NCBI GenBank assembly: GCA_037179385.1
Contig: CM074184.1
Location: 14,030,001 to 14,094,000, forward strand
Direction of reading: 5' to 3'
From: Holothuria scabra
Lineage: Eukaryota > Echinodermata > Holothuroidea > Aspidochirotida > Holothuriidae
DNA length: 64,000 nucleotides
Shown: piece after piece, positions 23,869 through 36,803 of the stretch
How positions within the stretch are numbered: the first letter of the stretch is position 1
How the letters are laid out: the number at the start of each line of letters is the position of its first letter
Position numbers and translations under genes: made by a program
Notes under the pieces: generated by a model
What the model saw: the letters and a program-made list of their open reading frames with translations, nothing else
What the model was told of the DNA's origin: nothing
The model's database searches: none

Positions 23869-25450
23869 ATAAGAATATTGTTATCGGCTCCGTTTATTCT
23901 ACCGTTAATAGAACAAACAAGAAAATCGTGAGAAATACTGGTAAAATAGTTTTCTATATAAGTCACAAGTGCCGCAAGACCATTGGACTCTAAGGTTAAT
24001 AAAAATTGTTCCATGTAATGATTATGAAAACGAGCACTATATTCGAAGAGGGGCATAAGCTAGTCTTTTTGCTTGAGTACTCATTTTTCGAGACCATCAT
24101 GCTAATAACGGTCTTAGTCCTTGCAAAAGTATGTAAAGTTGATCAGTTAAGAAGAAACCTACCTAAACTATCTGCTAATCGTATAGACTTGGCAACATAA
24201 CCAAGACCTGACAGTTTTCTGTACGTTGGCCCAATTGATTATTTCAGGGATTTACCTAGGGATTGTTGGGGCTTGCCGCCTCAGTCCTGGCCGGGTGAAA
24301 AGGGAAGAAAAGAAAGAATGAAAAAAGTTTAAATGCGGGTAGGGTCCTCCAACCCTTTTAACTTGTACATCTTACAAATCTGACAAAGAACTGCATTGAA
24401 AACACATTTATACTGCGCGCTCTAGCAGTCTATTGACAGATTTGAACCGATCGGACATGACAGTCATATCGCTTTACTGTTTCTATCGTGTTCTATTTTT
24501 GATTCTTTATTTTTTATATCGTGGCCCACCGCTTCGGCCCACTAGTGGTCCGCGGAGCATTGGTTGAGCATGGCTGGTTAGGAGTTAGGCCTGTGCCTGA
24601 GTTTGAGGGTACAACGTTTGTTTGTCATAAATCCATTCTGAAATTTCAAAAATCTCAAATCTGAAAATCGGCGTGTAGTTTGCTTAATGTATAACGGAAG
24701 AGGACACTTCACCAGTTCGTGTCCCGCGACAATTCTGGAACGTATTCTAAAGGTCCCATACAACTCCCCAAACTATGCACGACTTAGTGAGATGATTAAT
24801 TATGAAACGAGAATGGGCTGAATGAAATCGCGTAATTCTGAGGTATACTTCATGTTAAGTTATTGATTATTTATAACATTAATGATAGTTCTCAATTCTA
24901 TTACTAATTCTAGCCATCAAAAGCACATACCCTTTTCGATTATGCTGGAAAAACCTCTTGTTATAAGTTAAATAATAAGCAACGGGGGATCTCGTGGTCA
25001 ATTTAATTAAAAGTTTTCTTAAAAGAGTAGGAGATATGACGTTTCCTAAATTTAGTACGTAGTGTAAATGAATTTAATCATCACGCCCCTTCACCCAAAA
25101 GGAATTTAATGGGATGGGAAATGGGTTTGACTTATCATTCAATTTGGGAGTTCAATTTAGGAATTTTGGTCGAGCTTTTTCAAAATTTTGGATGAAATTT
25201 GAAAGCTAAGATTTGGACAATCTTGTAAAAATGTCATACAAGCATTTGTCAACCGCTTTGAAAATTTTCCTCCATACGCCAGGGCGTCAACAGACGTAAG
25301 CGCGTGGCGAATCTGTATACTATACATAACTTTTCAACATGCTCAAGTCAGCCCACGATCCAAAATAGCTTTAAACGGCGCTGTCTTCAACTCTTATCAA
25401 TGTTATGTTGAAGGATTCATACAGTTAACTATACTTCTTTTTTTCGGGTA
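23869..25450. other. No gene or clear repeat seen
   Basis: Ordinary AT-rich intergenic sequence. Confidence 0.45.
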
Positions 25451-25595
25451 GATGCGCACTGTTTAACAAGGTGTTTCTTGATTGGTTGTTGCCATTGTAT
25501 TGTATTGATTGTATTCTTTGTTAGGGTTAGGGATTAGGGTATGAATTAGGCTATCGTTAACCAGAAAGGAAATTTCTTGTTAAACAGTGCGCATC
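25451..25595. mobile_element. 145-bp MITE with perfect 20-bp inverted ends
   Basis: Ends are GATGCGCACTGTTTAACAAG and its exact complement (25576-25595). The interior has GGGTTAGGGATTAGGG. No target duplication is obvious, and similarity may extend a few bases outward (GGT). Too short to encode anything. Confidence 0.8.
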
Positions 25596-27595
25596 GCACC
25601 TCTTTTTCCCATTCCTCTACATCTCTGCATTATAAAATATGTCCGTTTTAGAATTATTAATCACTACGTAACAAAAGGATAAATCACTACTGCTAACTGC
25701 ACTCTCCTAAATTCCTCAGTTTAAACATTATTTTTCGATTCTTCACAGTTAAAACTGAAACTGAAATTTCAGATTTGTGTATATAGCCTCATCAAAGAAC
25801 TTTTCCAGTTTATGGGCCGTATTGTCGAGCAAGAAATAAACCGTGATGCACATTGCTGATGAACCTCTATCTTATAAGTGGTCAGCTCCGACTCCAAAAT
25901 TCCCCCCGCAGTCCATGTACAGTCAGCTTGTCGTTCAAATCATCTAGTGTGTGAACCGTATCTGATCAAGTTGTTCAAATTTGGAAAAAAATAATATGAA
26001 AAATAGTCGTTGAAAGTTTTTATTTTAGTGCGTACATTAGTCAGTTAGTTGAATTAGTGGAAGAGCGCTTACCATTCAGTCGTTGGGGAAATGGGCGCGC
26101 ATTATTTCGAACAATGATTCAGCAGTCCCATCTCCAGTTTTAGATTATACTCAAGAAATATATATTCAGATTCAGAGTCATATTTTGCCTACATATACGA
26201 ATATGGCCTTACATTTACATTTGTGGTAAAAGTAGCACATCATGTTTTCAAGTTCTGAACATGAGCACATTTGCTAGCTATAAAGAGGAGACGATGGTTA
26301 ATTGTTTGAATAGCTTCGAAAATGAAATTGTCGAAAATTTGTCATATGTGATACCAGATCATCAAGTTACACATGTAGTCAATTAGGGTGCCGTTTCCAA
26401 ACTTTCTCTCATAAGGTTCTGATTTTGTGACTGAAGTCCTGATTTTAAATATCATATTATCAATTATGTTATCGAAAAAGTTTTACCATAAAGTCTTATC
26501 AAACTATTAGTTTCGGAAACTCGCTGGACAACCTGAAGCCACTACGGATATCTTCATGATTTCATCTGGGGATTGGGTGAAACAATGACGGATAGTCAGT
26601 GATGCAAAGTCCGATTCGAAATCGTGATTGCAAAATTTGAAGGAATCGGCCAGAGGAATTGATTTTTCCCCATAGAGAAAGTACAGGGGCTCGAGTCGGA
26701 GTCCGGACTCTAGTCGCTGAAAGTTGAAAATTGCAGTATTCGAAAACAGACGTCTTCGGACTCGACTACACCACACCTGATTGCCACCCTTGGAGTTGGT
26801 GTCCATTATGTGCTACTTGTATGTTATAACTACAATCAGTAGTAACACACGACCGCCAAGCGGACGGGCAAGGTCACTGCAACCTGTTTTCCTGGGAGTT
26901 GGCAACTCCTGCTGCGACCGTCGGCTACATTTGCCAAATTTGGCTTCCAGTTGTAGGAAAACGCCAAATCCGATTAGAGCCAGGGACTTCACGACTGCAT
27001 CGGTCGTTTGTTTGTTTATTTATTTGTTCTATTTATGTCATTTTATTTCAATAAAATGAATCACAATAAATTACTAAACAATTTTCGGAGTGAAGTTTGA
27101 ACAAATTCTATCAGTTTTTAACCCCCCCTAAAATAATAATTGCACAATAAGAGCAAGACTTTGTATATTTTATTCAAAAGAGCATCACATTAATAACGGA
27201 ACACTTGGCGAAACATATCCAAATTTTCGGACCACACAGGGCCCTTTTGTAGTGTATACAAACAAAATACAAACTGAACTACTACGTAAAGCACCAGCCT
27301 GTGGAGGGGGGGGGGCCAGCAGGCCATGGCACCCCAGGGGTGGCGCCAGCGGGGGTGGGGAGCCACCCCTGTCGGGTAAGGTCAGCGGTTTCGTCGGGGA
27401 AGCCTAAAAATACTAAAGAATTAAATAAAAATCCTACAAGGACTGGAGTTACTGGATGGGTGATCTTTAACATATTTTTTGTTTTGAAATGCTAAGTTAG
27501 TACATATCGTCAGTCACTTCTCCCTAGCTCCGTTATACCTCATTCCATCCCATCGTACCAGTACCTTTTACCTGGTAATTATCTGATCACTTAGC
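25596..27595. other. No gene recognised
   Basis: Contains a G-rich CAGGGGTGGCGCCAGCGGG patch at about 27335-27357, like the end of a hAT-type element, but no partner end was found. Frames at 26507-26806 and 26781-27059 overlap on opposite strands and show no family resemblance. Confidence 0.4.
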
Positions 27596-29152
27596 AAGTG
27601 ATAGAGCTATCAATATCATTTATGAAAATTAAGAAAAGAAGTGGGCCAAGAACAGAACCTTGTGGTACACCACTTGAGACTTCTTTCAAGGAAGAAAAAT
27701 TTCCATTGACAACAACTCTCTGAGACCTACCATTGAGCCACGAATTGATCCACTGAGCGCACTTGCCTATGATGCCTAACCTATGCAATTTTACCATGAG
27801 TCTACCTAGAGGTACTTTGTCAAAAGCTTTTTGGAAGTCAAGGTAAATGACGTCCACACTGGAACCTGAATCGAGAGACAAAGAAACATCCTCAAGAAAG
27901 CTTAGCAAATTTGTAACACAAGATATACTGGGTAGGAAACCATGCTGAGTTAGATTGAGTAACCCATTATCTAAGAGATGCTTTAGCAAACAGTCCTTGA
28001 TTAAGGATTCCATAATTTTGCACACAACACTAGTTAAACTGACTGGCCTGTAATTACAAGGTGAACTCCGATCCCCCTTTTTAAAAATTGGAGTGACATT
28101 AGCAACCCGCCAGTCAGTAGGAACAAAATTTGAGTCAAGACATTTCTGAAAAATAATTGATAGTGGACCCTCAGAGCATTCATGAAGGATGGCGGGATGT
28201 ATCCCATCTGGCCCAGGAGCCTTACTTGTCTTTAAACTCTTTCATTTTTTCAGAACCAGCTCCTCAGAGAACACAATGTCAGGGCCGTCAGAAGCGGGGG
28301 GCTGGGGGGCTGCAGCCCCCCCAATAATTTTGCCATATATAGTTTTGTTTTTTGTTTTTTTTTTTTTGAAGTGAGCATTTTATTACAACGAAAGGTCAAA
28401 ATAAGGACTGCTTAGATACTATTAACAAGCCCAGGAAATTCATTTCCAGCTGTCTGAGGGGTTGGGATTTTTCAAAATTTTCTGTACGCTCCGCGCCAAC
28501 CGATGGTGGCGCTCCGCTTAGATAGTCAGCCCGAGTCAGTCCCCCCCAATCGAAAATACCTTCCGACGGCACTGAATGTCACTTACTGAAGAAGAGATAT
28601 CAGAACCCCTACAAATCCCCATGACAGATGACTCCTTGGTAAAAACAGATACAAAATAATCATTTAACAAATTAGCCATATCCTGACGATCACTAACTAA
28701 TGAACCATTCACATCATGAAGTGGCCCAACCCCCTCCTTTATAACATGCTGCTTAGACCTAACATATAGGCATGGAAAGATTTTGGGTTAATCTTAACCT
28801 CACTGGTCAACTTTTTTTCAAACCTAGCTTTAGTGTCCTTAACCAAATTTTTAACTAAGACCTCTTGACTCTTGTAGGCACTTAAGTCATCAGAATCCTT
28901 GCTGGCCTTATAACGTCGCCAACACTTACGTTTCTTCCTAGTTGCCCTGAGTACCTCCCTAGAAATCCAAATAGGCCTACTTTTCACCCGAGCCTTCTTG
29001 AGTGGTATACATAACTTTGTAATATCAGAAACAGTACTACTGAAAAATTTCCAAGCTTCAGCAGGACCTAAATGAGACACATGTGCAACCCAATCTATGC
29101 TAAGCTCCTCTTTTGCATGACTAAAATTAGCTTTACTGAAGTCAAGAACAGA
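27596..29152 (-). mobile_element. CR1-like LINE copy B, inverted 5' part
   Basis: On the minus strand this holds the linker upstream of the reverse transcriptase (SVLDFSKANFSHAKEEL, then RKKRKCWRRYKASKD) and the first half of the reverse transcriptase, with [19 protein letters not shown] and [20 protein letters not shown]. It stops just before the FADD box. A 295-bp MITE interrupts it at 28280-28574. Nearly identical to copy A (46286-47908) where they overlap. It lies head-to-head with the plus-strand 3' part at 29153, the structure left by twin priming. Confidence 0.88.
28280..28574. mobile_element. MITE nested in CR1 copy B
   Basis: Inverted ends CAGGGCCGTCAGAAG and (complement of the right end) CAGTGCCGTCGGAAG. 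Flanked by AATGT at 28275-28279 and 28575-28579; the match can be read as AATGTCA (7 bp) if the ends are trimmed. The interior has a C-run and the core CTGTCTGAGGGGT..CTCCGCGCCAAC..GGCGCTCCGCTTAGATA found in several other elements here. It inserted after the LINE. Confidence 0.8.
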
Positions 29153-29914
29153 ACTAATTTGAACAAAGTGACTTCTGAGAAAGACCTTGGTGTAGTTATT
29201 ACAGGAGATTTAAAGTCATCTAGGCAGTGTGCAGCTACTGCTGCAAGGGCAAATAGGGTGCTTGGGTTGATCAGGAGGAATTTTAAAGAGTTTTAGTAAA
29301 GAAATTGTGCTAAATTTGTATAAGCAGCTGGTTCGACCCCATCTCGACTATGCTGCACAGGCCTGGAGTCCCTTCTTTGAAAAGGACAAATTGCTTTTAG
29401 AGCAAGTTCAGAAGAGAGCTACCCGACTCATACCTGAGGTTAAAAATCTACCTTATTCCCAAAGGCTTAAGGTGCTTGGGCTTACCACTTTGGAGCTGAG
29501 AAGGATTAGGGGGGGGGACATGGCCCAGGTATACAAATTTCTATCTGAAGGGAATCCTTTGTTAGCTTGCAGCTATTTAAAGGTCCAGAGTAATCCTCGG
29601 GTTAGATGCCATTGCACAAAGCTTGAAAAGTCTTTTGCTAGACTTGACATTAGGAAGTTCAGTTTCTCTCATAGGGTTGTTAGTGAGTGGACTATAGCCT
29701 GCCTGAGTGGGTTGTTAACTCCACATCAGTGCACCGTTTTAAGGTTAATATTGACAAGTTTTTCCATGACTGTGGTCTGTGGTAGAATCTAATCTTTCTG
29801 GGCTCTTTAAGTGTTGGTGGTTTGCTTTGTTTTGGGGTTTTTTCTGGATTACAGGGCATCTTATGGGGCCTTTACAGCCCTCCTTTGCCCTTTAACCTGT
29901 TATGCTATGTTATG
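29153..29914 (+). mobile_element. CR1-like LINE copy B, 3' part
   Basis: On the plus strand it resumes the same element after a gap of about 200 bases relative to copy A: LNKVTSEKDLGVVITGDLKS, then LVRPHLDYAAQAWSPF, and on to the 3' UTR and tail ending TTATGCTATGTTATG. Frameshifts are visible, for example a G-run in RRIRGGDM. Together with 27596-29152 it forms one insertion. Confidence 0.88.
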
Positions 29915-31177
29915 TAAGTTGTTTTTTATATTAAAGTGAAACTTTCATTTCAAAGGAAAGCTCAAAAAACGACTGCTTCGTTTCTAGTTTCAAGTCTGGG
30001 AAACGCCATTTCTGGCTGTCTGAGGGGTTATACTTGTTTGTTTTTTTATGATAATTTTATGACACTTCGTCCTTACCCAGGGTGGCGCTCCGCTTAGATA
30101 TAAAGTGTTTTGGTTGAACAGATTGCTCAGAACAATTCATGTTTGCAAATTATTCTTCGTTTAGCCCGGGCAATATTATAAAGTGAAAATTGTATTGCGG
30201 AAGAATGCTCAAAATAATTACTGCTTTGTTTTTTGGAAGTTTTTTTTTCAGAAAATTTCTGCGCTCTGCACTTTGATAGTATTTCGGGTAGAATTACATT
30301 TTTGGACAAAAATACAATTCCGCCCATACCAAAACTGAAACTTTCCTCTACGTCTGTGTCAGCATATAAAATATAAAACTTCAAATATATCGTGAGCCAA
30401 ACTTTTTCCACGGGAAAATTTTTCGAATATGGTCCGAGGGCCTAAATTTGCATGATGATATGAGATAATCCCAACAAAACAGATCATTATCTACTTGAAT
30501 TTTCTTATAAGAAGATTAGTTCCTTTCATAAAACCCCCAAATCTGTCCTAAAATTACAATTTCTCTCCAATATAAGCTTCAGATTGTTAAAAGTGGCAAA
30601 ATTTTCTAATTTCGATGAATACTGCGTAAAGTAGATAACCAAAGCCACCTCTGTTAGTCACCCCAACATTCTACCTAATTTTGCTCTTGAGAGCCATATC
30701 ATGATAAAACCCCCAACTTTTTCGTTATAACCGTACCAAAAACCAGATGTTCCTCCATTAAATTCCAAAACTTATATCTCCAATAAAATAAGCTCTTAAT
30801 TTTCAAATCTTCGTTCAAGAAAGGAGAAAACTTTTCGGGCAAACCTCTAGTGTTGTGTTGAAGCCTTAGTACGTAGGCCTAGTACGATCAAATGCGTAAC
30901 CCCAAAAGATTTTCAGTTGTCGCCTAAGTTTTTGATTTTGCCCATATGATGGGCAGATTCTTCAATAGACATCCCAACTTTTTAATGGTCCTCACAAAAG
31001 CCAAATTTCTTTCAAAAAGTTTAAATTTTGTCTTCAAAATGAAGTCAAGATTTTTAAGTATTTGTTGAAAGAAAGCCTAAAATTTAGCGCGCCTTGAAAT
31101 GCTGCCCCCCCCCCCGTCGGGGAAATCCTGTGGCCACCTCTGCCCCCCTCCCCACACCATTGATAGGGGAGAAACAT

Positions 31178-31280
31178 GAGAGAGAGGGGGAGAAAAAGTA
31201 GGAGGGGAAAGAAAGGAAAGAAGAAGAAAGGGAGTGGAAAAGGAAGATGAACAAAAGAAAAAGGGAAGTTAAGAAAAGTA
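31178..31280 (+). repeat. Polypurine (GA-rich) tract
   Basis: About 100 bases almost free of pyrimidines (GAGAGAGGGGGAGAAAAAG and similar). The long open frames on the opposite strand here (31034-31419) are low-complexity artefacts. Confidence 0.8.
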
Positions 31281-32319
31281 ACAGTGAAGACGGAAGCGAG
31301 AGGAATGTTGCGGAGATGGTAGCAGTTACGTAAATAACAGAGGAGTACTGCAAAATGCCTCTCCATAGAAATGGGAAATGAAGTGAGCAGGGGTAAGAAA
31401 AATTTCCACCTCCGACCACCCTATAGCCCCAACATATTGGTGAAGAACCAACATTATTCAGGGGTGAGGTATGTGATGCAGCTAGCTTTCAGCGTAAATG
31501 AGTGACGTCATAGTACCGGCAACTGAAGCAACCTAAATTGTACATTCTCTAAGTATATATTTTCTACAGGGGCGGCGAGATTTTTTGCTATTAAACTGTT
31601 TAGATAGCTGCTGAAATCGATGGCTTTACTGCCACAGGTCCTGCTCCAGTATTTGAATTAACTTTAAACTTGGCATCTCAAGACAAAGGTGGTTCAGATG
31701 TATTTTTAGAGTGCTTGGGAAATGATAGTTTGCTGCAAAGCAGTCGCGAGCGGGAGTGTGGGGATGCCTCACCCCCTATAATTCTTCAGAGCGATGACAG
31801 TTGGAAAATCTGAAATTCCCTGAGTTGGAATTTTCTCATCAAGCTCAAGAACGCTTTTTTCGACTTTTCTTAGCAGATCAAGCGGATTAAGTGACTTTGC
31901 TTACTTAGCACCGTTAAGCCTCATTTTTGCTAATTCTTCACAAACTGCCAAAATTTTCGCGCGCTCAGCGCGCTTCAGTTTTATCGCTTTAGGAATTTTC
32001 ATCAGTCCAATGATGGTTGATTGTTCGTCTGGATATAGCCCCATCTCCCTCGATTTCCAGTTCTTCACCGTCAGGGACTTTTAAGGTATAGGCCTATTTC
32101 TGTAGAGATGTTGTGAAATGGGGTTAGAGGGATTTTCGACTAAGAATCACTTTTTGAACATGTTCTCTCACAAATCGTCAGTGATGTACAAGACGTGGGG
32201 GCGGACCCAAATTTCCATAAAACCTAAAATTCTGGCAAGAATTTGGAAAAAAATTTGGTATTTAAAAAAAATTCGGAGAGCCACTTAAGTTTTCAAAAGT
32301 GACATGTTTTTTTCAGAAA

Positions 32320-32620
32320 TTCCGAAGCGTGCTAAAATCGTAAAAAGATATGTCCGAAAAAAAGGGAAAAACGGTCATAAATTTTCAGAAAAAATCAACA
32401 AGATTCCAAAAATTCCACTACGTATTCGGGCAGTGCGCTAAAAAGTATTATTCGTGAGTTTTACTTCACAATCTTTCACAACACAATGCCCGACATAGTC
32501 GAATATCCAAATTGAAGCATTTGCCTGAAAATAAAAAGGCATCACAGTCAGGGTAAACATATTTACTAAAAATGAAAGAGAAAAATCGCGATACATGTGG
32601 GAAGTCTGTGGCTTAAAAGA
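32320..32620 (+). repeat. Dispersed repeat, copy 1
   Basis: Homologous to 40800-41070 in the same orientation (AAAAAGGGAAAAA, GTGAG.TTTAC, TCGAATAT.CAAAT, CACAGTCAGG, ACATGTGGGAAG). Family unknown. Confidence 0.6.
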
Positions 32621-33086
32621 AACAATCATTCTTTAGCCTATTTGTAAAGATGATCCTGATAAGAATTTAAAAACTTTAGAAATTAACTTAAGAGAGGTTA
32701 TCCTACCAAGGTTGCCAAGGAAAAAATAATAAGGCTAGAGGTTTTTCCCATAGTTCTTTACTTCAGGCCAGCAAAAGTGAGAACGTTTCGACTAAAGCAC
32801 CCATAGCCCCTTTTGTGGTTACTCGTAAATCTCGCTTACCCACCCCCACCCCACCCCCTTACAAGAAATCATTTATAAAATTTCCATATTCTTTCTATAA
32901 CAGATAAAATGAGGGAAATTTTGTTACACCACCAAAGGTAATTTACAGAGTACAGACAACCCCCTACCTTGAGAGATTTAATTGTAAGAGCGAGAGTGCT
33001 GAGAAGCACTCGGACAAATTTGGGTAATCACACGTTACACGAAAAAATGTTACTTGCGAGGTCATGCCAGTTATAGACTTCTTTAG

Positions 33087-33390
33087 AAGTTTTATACGGG
33101 GAAAGTTTTCAAAATACACGGTAATATTAATTGCATGTCGATTGGGGTTATTTACTTTATTAAATGTTTCGATTGTGGGAAGCAGTATGTGGGTGAGACG
33201 GGGAGCCAAGTACTACAGAGACACCGGAGTCTTAAACAAGAACAGAAACATTTTAACACGGGTTGTACGTATTTCAATTAAATCGGCATTCAGTCGATCG
33301 AGGGACCTAACAAAACACAAAGAGAACAAAAAGAACTTTTTTTGGATACACCAACCCCACAAGTTTGCGCCAATTGGGTCATTCGAAAAA
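33087..33390 (+). pseudogene. Penelope-like GIY-YIG endonuclease remnant
   Basis: One frame (33087-33281) reads TGKVFKIHGNINC, then GVIYFIKCFDCGKQYVGETG and LQRHRSLKQEQKHF before a stop. This is the core of the GIY-YIG nuclease of Penelope-like retroelements, with the extra Cys pair (CFDC). A second frame continues with ENKKNFFWIHQPHKFAPIGS, matching the usual C-terminal FWI..L.T..P.G block, so a frameshift separates the two. The reverse transcriptase was not found. Downstream sequence with CTTGACGAAGGACAG looks like the 3' end region of such elements. Confidence 0.75.
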
Positions 33391-35904
33391 GCCACAGTTC
33401 ATAGCCATTTTTTGTGTTCAAGTTTACCTGGGTTGATGATTCAGTTTACTTGACGAAGGACAGTTGACTGACCTGTTTGAATCGTTGTATAGTTTGCACG
33501 GGCATGGACTTCTGCTCTATTTAAAGGACAATATTCAGATGATTAAAAAGTTTAAAATAATACAGCTATTTTGGTTCACTAAGAACGTAGGGTGGGGTAT
33601 TACGAGGGGGGGTGATGGAGGTCTAAAATTTCAAAGGGTTGGATGCTTTTTCAATAAAAAGGAGGTGCCGCCGGGCCTGTGTTTCCAACGGTGCCTGATA
33701 AATATAAAAGTGAACAACATGCACTGTGCTCCAGAAATCAGAATTTCGTTTCCACCTGTAATATTTTGGGGGTTAAATATAGGGCTGTATGGCCTCACTA
33801 GTCTGACGAAGTTTCTTATGTGTTTCAAGTCTCAAACCAATAAAGCAATTTCACTGACGTCATTTGACGGGCAAGCGTCTACTTTCTTAACACGGGCAGT
33901 ACTTGCATCACGCGCAGTATAAGTCACATTTAGTTATGGGAATACCATGTGCATTTCTTGCAAATACACTTACCGCGTGCGTGTTTTGTCTTTTAATGTC
34001 GGGGAAACATAATCGTGTGACGTCACATGAAATTGCCTCATAGACGTTATACACATATCTAGAAAGTTGTAATTTTTTTTTTGCATTCATCTTAATGCCA
34101 ATCAGATGCTCTCCTCTTCCTGTTTTCATCCTCCATAAAATCATTCAAGCTTTTCTGGACAATACACTAGTTCGTCCGTTGCTGATATTTTGTACACCCT
34201 AAGTCTCTGATAAGGTGTACGTGATTTTTCATTATCTTTTCCGAGGAGTTGTTCTTTTTAGATTATAGTTTGAAAGAAAAATTGTCTAGCTGCTGAAGTG
34301 TAATTTAGATTGTAAAATTTGATTTGAAAAACAAAAAAGATGATATCTACAATGCATTTAATAGAAAAAGTTGTTTTGAGCAGAATATGCTGTCCTTCAA
34401 ACTGGATATGCTTTCATTTGACATCTTTTATTCCATCATTGCACATTAAAAAAGGTACAAATATCTGCACCATTTTCATGTAAAGACTTTGTAAAGGGTC
34501 CAGGCCTACAATATAAATCACAATGACCTGGCCCTCTGTTTCCTGACAAATCCTGGATCCTTAACTGGATATTTACGGCGACCTCCAACATTCCTTCAAG
34601 TTCAAAGACTGTAGATGCAATAAACGAATCCGATCAGCGCTTGCGTTGAGTGACTGTATGCAACCACTAGTGGGGTCTATTAGTCTTAAATCGTCTTTAT
34701 TTATTGTCTACATGTATCTCAAACCATCATATTCAGTGAAACTGAGGTAATCAAAATAAATTTCAGCGTACAGCCAACCATGACACGAAGCAAGGAAATG
34801 AAGAGACTAAAGGTCCTGGACCCCAGTTATGTCCGACAAAAAATCAGACCACTACTTGACTGTTCGGATTCGTTTATAGGAAATTGTACCGAAAAAGACA
34901 TAACAGAGTACGCCTTTGAGAATTTTTGAGGGTCCTTCGGTATTTTTTTATGTAAACAATATTTGAGCAAATTTTACGTCCAGTACTGCAGTCTTGGCAT
35001 TTTACAGGAAGATATAAGAAGGTAGAGATGTTAGAGCGTACTTGTATACACTTTGCTCAAATATTGAAGCGAATTTGTAGGAAAACTAGGATCCTTTGAA
35101 ACATTTGTGCCAGTTGGGGATTACTGAACATGCTGAATGAATAGTACATACTTGACCAGATATATAGTACTTAGAAGAGGGGCAACTGATCACAGCGTAT
35201 TACACATCAGTCTAAATCGTGAGCATTATTAAAGGTAAGAATCCAAATTTTCAGTATGTAATCTATATTTGGAACATTTCAAACCAGGATGGTCACCAAG
35301 CAATCAAGTGAAAAATCAGTGAAATTTTTCACTGGGGGCAAAAGCCCTCCCCCTAGTAAAAATGAGGGGCGGAAGCATGTCCCCCCACTTCCCGGATCAG
35401 AAAACCCTTATTTTAATTTTTCCAAATCTCAAAAAGGCAAAATTTCCCGCGCGCTTGGCGCGCCGCAATATGCAACAGGTGATGCATTAGTTCCCGCTCA
35501 TATGTCAATATGGTAAACATTTCCGAGCTCTGTGAATGATAAAGTCGGATATTTACCATATGTGACACCACATAATCAAGAGACACCGGCAGCTACATTG
35601 TTTTTCTGTAAACAGTCTTTCATAGAATTCCAAATTTCCTTAAATGACAGCTCTTGATTTTGAAATATTTTGTCTAAAAATGGACAACAAAATTTGGGAA
35701 ACTTTTGAAGTGTCATCAGAGAGTGTCAGTTCTTAGGCCTTAGAAAACATTATGAAGCAACAACGATTAAGCCGCCATGCAATCATTCTCAGATTTTCCA
35801 CCAATATATGAAAGAAGTACAGATTCTTCAGTGATTCCCTAACTATTTAAATGTCCCTACAGGAAACCCCAAAACCAAAGCTTTCTGCAATGCAAGCTCC
35901 ATAT
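33391..35904. other. No gene recognised
   Basis: The 152-codon frame at 33464-33922 lies in the presumed 3' region of the Penelope-like relic and has no recognisable domain. A second GACGAAG..CAATAAAGC motif set at about 33804-33850 hints at another Penelope-like 3' end. Confidence 0.4.
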
Positions 35905-36803
35905 CTATTCATATTTGTTTAAAAGGGGCAACACTTTCGGCGCGCTTTCGCGCGCCGCAATAAGTTCCTGATACAGTGATGTTCACACTTGAAAAGTAAA
36001 ATCGGAAAACTAAGCTACTACTTACAAGCTCGAGAAATGCCATTTCCGGCTGTCTGAGGGGTAGCGATTTTTCAAATTTTTCTGCACGCTCCGCGCGAAC
36101 TGAAGACAGTCTTTCGAGCAAGACTTCATATTCCAGGCATGGAACCATTGGCTTACCGTACTCAAATGCTCTCATACACACCTATCATCAGATACCTTTT
36201 AGCCCTGTCAGTTAAGTAGTCTGTGCAGATGGACCCTTTAGTTATTGAAGTGTCAAAATGTTACAAATGTTCAATGTAGCAGAGCAGTGACGTAGCTACA
36301 GGGGGCGATTTTCCCCTGGCTGAAAAAGTGAAAAAATCGGAAATTTGTCATTTGAGACCGTCACCAGTCAAATACAGTGCGGTTTTCCCAATTTTTCCTT
36401 CATAAAATTCCGAATTCTTCCTTTTAAAAACGCAAATTTTTTGCGCGCTTCCCGCGCTCTTAATTGCAATCCTTAATGCGGCAAGTAGTCGCTTATAAAG
36501 CAGTCAGTGGTAAACTTTTCCGAGCCGATTTACAGTGCTGTCTCCCTAAAATATTCTCCAATGTAGGCTTTTAATCTTGAAATATTATGTCTAAAAAGGC
36601 AACAAAGTTTCGTTTCTAATATAGAAGTGTTCACACTAGAGAAAAATCAGATTTTTATTTTTATTTAAAAAACAATTTCTTGCTCGTAGAAAAAAGCGAA
36701 AAAGCATAAAAATGTACCTTTTAGTCAATGGGGTAGCATGAGGTGCATGGTCCAAAATTGTTCCCCCCCCCCCGCCCCTCACACTTTCATATTGCTTCCT
36801 ACG
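35905..36803. mobile_element. Non-autonomous DNA element related to 45265-45981
   Basis: The left and middle parts (AAAGGGGCAACACTTTCGGC, TTTCGAGCAAGACTT, TCAGATACCTTT) and the right end (GTCAATGGGG, GATGAGGTGCAT-like, ATTGCTTCCTACGCCACT) match the second copy in the same orientation. The middle is interrupted by a CAGTGACGTAGCTACAGGGGG end (36286), probably another insertion. Confidence 0.6.

Larger units (their letters stand above)
29915..33086. other. Repeat-derived region without a gene
   Basis: Holds a further copy of the CTGTCTGAGGGGT..GGTGGCGCTCCGCTTAGATA core (about 30015-30100), a C-run (31105-31117) and a purine tract (31178-31280). A segment at about 32320-32620 is repeated at 40800-41070. 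No coding sequence recognised. Confidence 0.55.

Noticed and set aside
26041..26100. tRNA-like GGAAGAGCGCTTACC segment
   Set aside because: Resembles an A-box and anticodon arm, but there is no B box or T-arm.
31034..31419. Two overlapping 110-codon frames rich in Phe, Leu, Pro and Ser
   Set aside because: They are the complement of the purine tract; low complexity, not protein-like.
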